Of a DNA stretch of 60,780 nt, positions 55,860-60,780 are shown one piece after another. The stretch covers positions 1 to 60,780 of IMG/VR virus record IMGVR_UViG_3300010373_000010, one strand, 5' to 3'. The translations under genes and the position numbers were made by a program. The notes under the pieces are model-generated. The model did no database searches. It saw only the letters and a program-made list of their open reading frames with translations, and had not been told where the DNA came from. Each line of letters begins with the position of its first letter. The first letter of the stretch is position 1. Origin of the DNA: a virus.

Positions 55860-55902
55860 TATCCGATTCGACCATAACAAGATCCCCATGAGGGACATGG
55901 CA

Positions 55903-56241
55903 ATGAGCAAGACCAGCGGTACCAGTTCGATTCATGCCCAGGGCACGGGTCCGACGATCACCAAGAATGATCCGGCCAAGTTTCGCAGCGGTGGCGGACG
56001 CAAGTCTGGCACCAACGGTGTGATCGACCAGGGCACCGGCCCGGTCTTCACCGAGAACAGCACGCACATCCCGACCATGAACGCTGACAAGGCGCCCCGT
56101 GAGTCGAAGGTGATCCGTTCTGGCAAGGGCGACTTCCTCCCGACGCGCGCCAATGCGAAGGATGCCTCGACGGAGGGCACCGGCGGCGGCCTCACCAGCT
56201 CTCCCCTGAAGGCTTCCTACTCCAAGCGTGGTCGCAAATGA
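55903..56241 (+). CDS. Small basic virion-region protein (112 aa)
   Basis: ATG at 55903, with GAGGG eight bases upstream; in-frame ATGs at 55888 and 55897 are alternatives. SKTSGTSSIHAQGTGPTITKNDPAKFRSGGGRKSGTNGVIDQGTGPVFTENSTHIPTMNADKAPRESKVIRSGKGDFLPTRANAKDASTEGTGGGLTSSPLKASYSKRGRK contains two degenerate QGTGP repeats. Basic, Gly/Ser/Thr-rich, probably disordered; may be a minor head component. ATGA overlap with the next gene. Confidence 0.6.
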   Translation: MSKTSGTSSIHAQGTGPTITKNDPAKFRSGGGRKSGTNGVIDQGTGPVFTENSTHIPTMNADKAPRESKVIRSGKGDFLPTRANAKDASTEGTGGGLTSSPLKASYSKRGRK

Positions 56242-56510
56242 GCAACCCCGGCACCAAGACGCCCCCGAGCCGCTTCCCGAAGTCCGGTGAGTACGGCACC
56301 GCGCTGCCCCAGGCCGCCGGGTCGAAGCAGCTCAAGTGTGATCACCTGGATCTCCTGCGCGGACAGGTCGCGGAACTCAAGAGCGACAACGGCCCGACCG
56401 CCCCGGCGACTCGGGTCTACTCGCGCGACTACAGCAAGACCGACCCCGATGGCGACCAGGGCGACGACACCCTGAGCCCGTTCCTCGGGCGCCCGATCTT
56501 CAGGCTGTGA
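56238..56510 (+). CDS. Hypothetical head-region protein (90 aa)
   Basis: SNPGTKTPPSRFPKSGEYGTALPQAAGSKQLKCDHLDLLRGQVAELKSDNGPTAPATRVYSRDYSKTDPDGDQGDDTLSPFLGRPIFRL. No domain recognised; mixed polar sequence with a central helix. Its coupled position between portal and scaffold suggests a minor head protein. Confidence 0.55.
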   Translation: MSNPGTKTPPSRFPKSGEYGTALPQAAGSKQLKCDHLDLLRGQVAELKSDNGPTAPATRVYSRDYSKTDPDGDQGDDTLSPFLGRPIFRL

Positions 56511-56535
56511 GCATGGACAAAGGAACCAGCGACCT

Positions 56536-56751
56536 GTGAGCTACGATCGACAGCGCTTGGCGGACAGTCTCCGCCAGCTCAAAGATAATCCCCATTTTGG
56601 TCATTATGTGACCACGCTTGAGGAGCACTACTCGGATCGCGTCCGAACTCTCCTCATCAGCCCGACGCCAGACGAAGCCCTTCGCGGCGAATGCCGGGCT
56701 CTCCACATGCTTCTCCACAACATCAACAATAACAACGGGAATATCACATGA
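56536..56751 (+). CDS. Hypothetical helical protein (71 aa)
   Basis: GTG start at 56536 with AAGGA upstream. SYDRQRLADSLRQLKDNPHFGHYVTTLEEHYSDRVRTLLISPTPDEALRGECRALHMLLHNIN is helical. The pattern (RRLxxxLRxLxxNPxFxxYxxxLExxYxxxxxxLLxxxxxDxAxRGExRALxxLLxxI) is common for small phage proteins next to scaffold genes. ATGA overlap with the scaffold. Confidence 0.68.
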   Translation: MSYDRQRLADSLRQLKDNPHFGHYVTTLEEHYSDRVRTLLISPTPDEALRGECRALHMLLHNINNNNGNIT

Positions 56752-57824
56752 ACGCTCCAGCACCCGGCCATACCAATCTTCCGGCGGCCGTTCGCGCCCA
56801 GGTAGCAGAAGCCCACCGCCTCGTCGCCGAACTGAATGCCCCTCCCCCGCAGCCCGGCGCTGCCCCTGTTTCACCGGCGGCTCAGCCGCCCGCGCAGCCC
56901 GCGGCCAGTGTTCCGCCGGCGCAACCGAGCCCGCATCCCGGCGCCGCTCCCCCGCCGTCGCCCGGTGCCGTTGCCGATGCGACGCAAGACGCGGACCTCC
57001 GTGAGCAGCTACGCCGCTCCGAAGCGCGCTTCTCGACGCTCCAGGGCAAGTACAACGCCGAGACGGAGATGCTGCGTCAGCAGCTCAACCAGAACACGCA
57101 GCTCATGACCGAGATGCTGGCGCGAGACCGCGCCGCGCCGCCCCCGGCGCCCCCGGCGCCCGTGACGCCGGAGGATCGTGTGCGCTCTCTCGGAGCCACA
57201 GACAAGGAGATCGAGGAGTACGGCGACCTGCTTCCGCTTGTCGCGCGACTCGCCGAGAACATGGTGAAGCCCACCATCGAGAAGCTGAACACGGAACTGG
57301 CTAGGCTCAATCAGACCACGGTCCGTGTGGCGCAGGACGCGCGCCGCGGCTCCGTGGCCTCCCTGGAAGCGCAGCTCGACGCCGCGGTGCCGACGTGGCG
57401 TCAGATCAACGAGAGTCAAGAATTTCTTGACTGGCTGGGAATCACGGATATATTCAGTGGCGTGACCCGTCGGGTGGCACTGACGGACGCCTACAATAAG
57501 CTCGACGCCGCACGTGTCGTAGCGATATTTCAGGCATATGTACGGGAATACCCTGCACAGGCACGAGCCCCGGGCGCTGCACCAGTTGACCCGGCGACAC
57601 TCGTGGCCCCGGAAGTCCGGGGTGGACCTCCAGCGGCTCCCGAAGGTAGCGGCGGAAAAAGGATGCTGTCTGAGTCAGAGATAGCGGACTTCTACGCCAG
57701 AGTGCGGAAAAAGCAGGTGTCGCCTGAACAGTATCAGGCGTTCATGCAAGAGATCGCTCGCGCAAGCGCGGAAGGGCGGATCGTACCGACCCGTAGAATG
57801 CGACACGCGAACGAGGCGTTTTAG
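56748..57824 (+). CDS. Putative scaffolding protein
   Basis: 358 aa. An N-terminal Pro/Ala-rich segment (about residues 30-75) leads to a long coiled coil (DADLREQLRRSEARFSTLQGKYNAETEMLRQQLNQNTQLMTEMLARD), a Pro/Ala linker, and a helical C-terminal region (EEYGDLLPLVARLAENMVKPTIEKLNTELARLNQTTVRVAQD; GGKRMLSESEIADFYARVRKKQVSPEQYQAFMQEI). Basic helix-turn-helix at the C-terminus next to the major capsid gene is typical of scaffolding proteins, which assist prohead assembly and are then removed. Confidence 0.78.
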   Translation: MNAPAPGHTNLPAAVRAQVAEAHRLVAELNAPPPQPGAAPVSPAAQPPAQPAASVPPAQPSPHPGAAPPPSPGAVADATQDADLREQLRRSEARFSTLQGKYNAETEMLRQQLNQNTQLMTEMLARDRAAPPPAPPAPVTPEDRVRSLGATDKEIEEYGDLLPLVARLAENMVKPTIEKLNTELARLNQTTVRVAQDARRGSVASLEAQLDAAVPTWRQINESQEFLDWLGITDIFSGVTRRVALTDAYNKLDAARVVAIFQAYVREYPAQARAPGAAPVDPATLVAPEVRGGPPAAPEGSGGKRMLSESEIADFYARVRKKQVSPEQYQAFMQEIARASAEGRIVPTRRMRHANEAF

Positions 57825-57864
57825 AACAAGAACAACGAAGCAAACCTTCGGGCGGTAAACTGAC

Positions 57865-58959
57865 ATGGCTGGTTATCCAATTGCAGGTACCCCGTACCTG
57901 GGCTCCAATCCCTCGCCGGCTTACAGCGGCGTTTTCATCCCCGTTATCTGGTCGGGCAAGTTCGTGGAGAAGTTCTACGACGCGACCGTCCTCGGCGCGA
58001 TTGCCTCCACGGACTACGAGGGCGAGATCCGGAACTACGGCGACACCGTCAACATCCGGACCCATCCGACGATCACCATCAACGCGTACACGGCGAACCA
58101 AGCGCTGACCGTTCAGCGTCCCAGCTCGCCGCTGGTGCAGCTCCAGATCAACCAGGGTGCGTACTTCAACACCGTCCTGGACGATGTCATGGAGATCCAG
58201 GCGGACGTGGATCTGCTCAGCAACTGGGCGGACAACGCGTCCGAGCAGATGAAGGTGTACGTGGACACCAATGTGCTCCAGCTCGTGTCCCTCGGCAACA
58301 ACTCGGACCCGCACAACCTCGGGACCGCGGCCGGTCGGCTCAGCCAGAGCATCAACCTGGGCTACAGTCAGAACACCCTGACCGCGGCTGCGACGCAGGG
58401 CGTGCCTCTGTACATCGGTGCGGCGTCAGGTGCGTCGGGCAACACCGGCGTCAGCGCTGCGACTTCGCGCAAGGTGATCGACTTCATCATCGACTGCGGG
58501 CTGGTGCTCGACGAGCAGCGCGTTCCGGAGACGGGCCGCTGGATCGTGGTTCCCCCGTGGGTCGCTGCGATGGTGAAGCGCTCGCAGTTCCAGCAGGCGT
58601 ACCTGACCGGTGACGCTGTGTCCATCGCGCGGAATGGCCGCCTGGGCATGATCGACCGGTTCACGGTCTACGTCAGTAACCTCCTGCCGGTCGGCAACGG
58701 TGCGAACGTGTCAGCAACGGGTACGACTTACCCCGAGCTGGCGTCCGAGACCAACGGCGGTGGTCTGAAGACCGGCGAGTGGGCCGTGTACTTCGGTCAC
58801 AGCCTGGGCCTCACGTTCGCGTCGCAGATGACCAAGGTCGAGACGCTGCGCTCCGAGAGCACCTTCGGTACCCTCATGCGCGGTCTCCAGGTCTGGGGCT
58901 TCCAGGTCATCAATCCGACGCTGGTTGGCGAGGCCATCGTTGTGAACGGTGGAACCTGA
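57865..58959 (+). CDS. Major capsid protein
   Basis: 364 aa. The sequence has the HK97-like layout used by podoviral capsids: N-arm (GVFIPVIWSGKFVEKFYDATVLGAIASTDYEGEIRNYGDTVNIRTHPTITINAY), E-loop/P-domain region (LVQLQINQGAYFNTVLDDVMEIQADVDLLSNWADNASEQMKVYVDTNVLQL), and A-domain strands (GRWIVVPPWVAAMVKRSQFQQAYLTGDAVSIARNGRLGMIDRFTVYVSNLLP; SLGLTFASQMTKVETLRSESTFGTLMRGLQVWGFQVINPTLVGEAIV). It follows the scaffold and is followed by a strong terminator, fitting high expression. Confidence 0.9.
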   Translation: MAGYPIAGTPYLGSNPSPAYSGVFIPVIWSGKFVEKFYDATVLGAIASTDYEGEIRNYGDTVNIRTHPTITINAYTANQALTVQRPSSPLVQLQINQGAYFNTVLDDVMEIQADVDLLSNWADNASEQMKVYVDTNVLQLVSLGNNSDPHNLGTAAGRLSQSINLGYSQNTLTAAATQGVPLYIGAASGASGNTGVSAATSRKVIDFIIDCGLVLDEQRVPETGRWIVVPPWVAAMVKRSQFQQAYLTGDAVSIARNGRLGMIDRFTVYVSNLLPVGNGANVSATGTTYPELASETNGGGLKTGEWAVYFGHSLGLTFASQMTKVETLRSESTFGTLMRGLQVWGFQVINPTLVGEAIVVNGGT

Positions 58960-58992
58960 TCCGACTGACGTCCCCTTGCGGGTGTGACGATC

Positions 58993-59034
58993 AAGGGGGC
59001 CGCTCCATAAGCTGGACGGCCCCCTTTCTTCTTT
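58993..59034 (+). terminator. Strong Rho-independent terminator after the major capsid gene
   Basis: AAGGGGGCCG (58993-59002) pairs with CGGCCCCCTT (59017-59026), ten perfect GC-rich pairs, followed by TCTTCTTT. The next gene begins at 59050 with its own GGAGA ribosome-binding site. Typical for dampening expression after the capsid gene. Confidence 0.88.
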
Positions 59035-59049
59035 ACGGGAGACCTTGGA

Positions 59050-59439
59050 ATGAGCGACATCAGTGTAAAGTCTATCGACGATGCCATCTTCGAGGCGCGC
59101 TCGATCGTCAACGACCTTCAGGTCCCGTATCGCAACCCGGATACGACCCTTATCACATTCCTGAATACGGCTCTCCGCGCGCTTTATGCTGTGCGGCCGG
59201 ATGCCTTCATCGGCGACTTCAGCTCCGGCGTGATGTCCAACAACGCCGTCGAGACCTACTACGTGACCGACCTTGGCCTCACCCCGCCGACTCCTTTCCC
59301 AGTGGATGATCGGCTGTTCTTCTACCCCGTGGTGGCCTTCATCGCCGGCAGCGTGGAGATCCAGGATGATGAGTTCACCGACGCCGCGCGATCCGCTCAG
59401 CTCATGGCGAGCTTCAAACAACAGCTCCAGGGGGCATAA
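59050..59439 (+). CDS. Head-tail adaptor (DUF6682-like)
   Basis: 129 aa. DDAIFEARSIVNDLQVPYRNPDTTLITFLNTALRALYAVRPDAFIGDF and FPVDDRLFFYPVVAFIAGSVEIQDDEFTDAARSAQLMASFKQQL match the pattern of small adaptor proteins (A-x-x-x-A-R-x-x-L-x-D-x-x-x-x-R-Y-x-D-x-x-L-x-x-x-L-N-x-A-x-x-x-x-x-x-x-R-P-D). Such proteins attach below the portal and start tail assembly. Confidence 0.78.
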   Translation: MSDISVKSIDDAIFEARSIVNDLQVPYRNPDTTLITFLNTALRALYAVRPDAFIGDFSSGVMSNNAVETYYVTDLGLTPPTPFPVDDRLFFYPVVAFIAGSVEIQDDEFTDAARSAQLMASFKQQLQGA

Positions 59440-59441
59440 TC

Positions 59442-60170
59442 ATGGCAATAGTCACCCTCGACGGCGGCCAATCCTCCCAGGCACTGGGCGGTCAGGTTCT
59501 CCAGTACATCATCAACCTCGTGTTGCAGCAGATCCCGGGTGCGCCGGACCAGCTCGTCTCGACGCAGCTCACACAGGTCGCCCGAGAGTTCTACACGAAG
59601 TCCACGGCATGGCGTGAGGATGTTGGTCCGTACAACATCAAGCAGCTCCAGGACACTGTTCAGCTCAACCCGGTGGACCAGAACAAGCGTGTTCAGTTCG
59701 TGCTCGACGCGTGGTTGTTCCCCTACGAAGGAGCGAATCTGCCACAGCGGTTGATTGTGCTGACTCGCGCGCCATACGGCGGCACGCCGCAGCCGCCGAG
59801 CCGCTACTACATGAAGCTCATGGATCAGTTGCAGCTTTACCCGGTGCCGGACCAGAGCTACGGCAAGATCCTGTACGTCCGCGCCTCTCTGGTGCCTACG
59901 CCGACGGCGACCACGCTGCCCGATGTGGCGTACACCCACCACCTGGATGCGCTCCAGTATGGCGTTCTGGCGCGGCTCTATCGCATGCCGAAGAAGCCCT
60001 GGACCGACAAGGAACTCGGTCAGGACTATGAGCGCAAGTTCCGTCAGGAGATCATGATCTGGCGTGACGTGGCGCAGCGCGGCAACGGCCCGGCTGACAC
60101 CCCGGTGTTCTATCCGCGCTTCGCTGGCGTCCGCGGCGCGTCGCAGCTACTTCCGAGGGCCGGCGGATAA
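59442..60170 (+). CDS. Tail/connector protein (242 aa)
   Basis: QYIINLVLQQIPGAPDQLVSTQLTQVAREFYTKSTAWREDVGPYNIKQLQDTVQLNPVDQNKRVQFVLDAWLF and HHLDALQYGVLARLYRMPKKPWTDKELGQDYERKFRQEIMIWRDVAQRGN. The R-E-F-Y-x-x-S-x-A-W-R-E-x-x-x-P strand/helix pattern followed by A-L-x-x-G-x-x-A-R-L is found in tail tubular or head-closure proteins of podoviruses. Position directly after the adaptor supports a tail-tube/connector function. Confidence 0.75.
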   Translation: MAIVTLDGGQSSQALGGQVLQYIINLVLQQIPGAPDQLVSTQLTQVAREFYTKSTAWREDVGPYNIKQLQDTVQLNPVDQNKRVQFVLDAWLFPYEGANLPQRLIVLTRAPYGGTPQPPSRYYMKLMDQLQLYPVPDQSYGKILYVRASLVPTPTATTLPDVAYTHHLDALQYGVLARLYRMPKKPWTDKELGQDYERKFRQEIMIWRDVAQRGNGPADTPVFYPRFAGVRGASQLLPRAGG

Positions 60171-60583
60171 TGAGCGGGTACACCGACTTCCTATACAACA
60201 ACGCACGGCATCTGTTCGCCACGGCGCAGCTCAATTGGCCAACGGCTGCGGTCAATGCGATGCTAGTATCGGCATCATATTCGCCATCGTTGAATGATGT
60301 GTATGTTTCGGATATTCCATCAAGCGCGATCATCGTGCGTGATCTCCTGTGTACTAGTGTAGGTGAAAAGAACGGCGCGTGTTATTGCACGATCCCTCAG
60401 ATCCAAGCTGTGGTGTCTCCATATACGGTGGTCGCGGTTGTGTTGTATATCAAGGGGGCGAGTGATTCGGTTAGCCCGTTGGTTTATTACAGCTCGACAG
60501 GACCAGGATTTCCGTTTCTGCTACAAGGATTCTCGTACTACGTTGGGTACGATGTTGCCAGCGGCGGATTTTTTCAAGTATGA
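60170..60583 (+). CDS. Virion structural protein (137 aa)
   Basis: The start shares a base with the previous stop (TAATG). SGYTDFLYNNARHLFATAQLNWPTAAVNAMLVSASYSPSLNDVYVSDIPSSAIIVRDLLC and YTVVAVVLYIKGASDSVSPLVYYSSTGPGFPFLLQGFSYYVGYDVASGGFFQV are beta-rich and follow a common phage virion pattern (N-x-A-x-x-x-x-x-x-x-x-x-x-W-x-x-x-x-x-x-x-x-L-x-x-A-S-Y, then D-x-x-x-S-x-I-P). It probably belongs to the tail/fibre base. ATGA overlap with the fibre gene. Confidence 0.72.
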   Translation: MSGYTDFLYNNARHLFATAQLNWPTAAVNAMLVSASYSPSLNDVYVSDIPSSAIIVRDLLCTSVGEKNGACYCTIPQIQAVVSPYTVVAVVLYIKGASDSVSPLVYYSSTGPGFPFLLQGFSYYVGYDVASGGFFQV

Positions 60584-60780
60584 CTTCTCTTGTTATAACA
60601 GGACTTATAGGATCTCCGGGAAGTGGCGATGTTTTGTTGTCATGGTCTACGACATCAACACTGCAAACCACGTATACAGCAAACGGGTCTTTCCCTGCAC
60701 CGGATTCAGGTGTTACACAGATTGAAGTTCAGGCTCTTGGAGCCGGCGGCGGCGGTGGCGCGGGACCTGCCGCTAGCGGG
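60580..60780 (+). CDS. Glycine-rich tail fibre protein, 5' part (continues at position 1)
   Basis: ATG at 60580 overlapping the previous TGA (ATGA). TSLVITGLIGSPGSGDVLLSWSTT begins the protein, which then enters the duplicated 123 bases and runs into the gene fragment ending at 957 on the other side of the circle. The complete product is about 344 aa. The N-terminus probably anchors the fibre to the particle; the rest is glycine-rich. Confidence 0.8.
   Translation, partial: MTSLVITGLIGSPGSGDVLLSWSTTSTLQTTYTANGSFPAPDSGVTQIEVQALGAGGGGGAGPAASG
60658..60780. repeat. Terminal direct repeat, right copy (circle junction)
   Basis: Exact second copy of positions 1-123. Joining position 60657 to position 1 keeps the reading frame of the tail gene that starts at 60580 and ends at 957, which supports a closed circle. 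Confidence 0.95.

Noticed and set aside
1-60780. CRISPR array, rRNA, integrase or insertion sequence
   Set aside because: No regularly spaced repeats, no rRNA segment, no tyrosine or serine recombinase motif and no transposase with flanking inverted repeats were seen. The zinc ribbon at 27593-29161 looks transposase-like but belongs to a phosphoesterase.

Overview
The window is a complete, circularly closed genome of a tailed bacteriophage (Caudoviricetes). Its first 123 bases recur exactly as its last 123 bases, so the unique circle is 60,657 bp, and the cut lies inside a glycine-rich tail gene. The gene set (terminase, portal, scaffold, major capsid protein, adaptors, fibres, very large internal proteins; no tape measure, tail tube or sheath) fits a short-tailed, podovirus-like particle. 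A two-component spanin pair (Rz with Rz1 embedded) points to a Gram-negative host. No integrase, excisionase or recognisable CI-type repressor was seen, so a virulent lifestyle is likelier but not proven.

Layout. Two large opposed gene blocks leave a non-coding, hairpin-rich region (46284-46828) and meet tail to tail at 18459-18462, where the stop codons overlap by 4 bases. The rightward (late) block runs from 46829 through a tRNA-like gene, small genes, putative small terminase, large terminase, portal, scaffold, major capsid protein and adaptors, across the circle junction into tail fibres, lysis genes (GH108 endolysin, holin candidates, spanins), a GNAT-like protein and three large internal/ejection proteins, the last of 2325 aa. 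The leftward (early/middle) block holds small unknown genes (46283 down to about 38600), a MoxR AAA+ ATPase / DUF3150-like / VWA-metallopeptidase cluster, a family A DNA polymerase, several nucleases (RecB-like, VRR-NUC, DnaQ-like), nucleotide enzymes (MazZ-like, DUF4406), a phosphoesterase, a proteasome-like Ntn hydrolase, an SNF2-type helicase, a putative ssDNA-binding protein and a primase-helicase. A three-gene rightward islet (41164-42310) interrupts the leftward block.

How it works together. PrimPol-like primase-helicase, PolA, the SSB candidate and the SNF2 helicase form a near-complete replisome; the nucleases and nucleotide enzymes probably recycle host DNA and bias dNTP pools. Genes are packed with ATGA, GTGA and TGATG overlaps, implying strong translational coupling. 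Control signals are concentrated at 41.0-47.5 kb: an AT-rich promoter/operator region (45.18-45.40 kb), a family of GCGGGCT hairpins, and a terminator-promoter pair ahead of the packaging operon.

Most striking points: the MoxR/DUF3150/VWA cluster with a structured inter-gene element; four dispersed endonuclease VII/HNH genes each at a gene junction; a MazZ-like enzyme without PurZ; a Leu762-type PolA; long out-of-frame gene overlaps; and at least eight genes under 60 codons, several encoding tiny membrane proteins.
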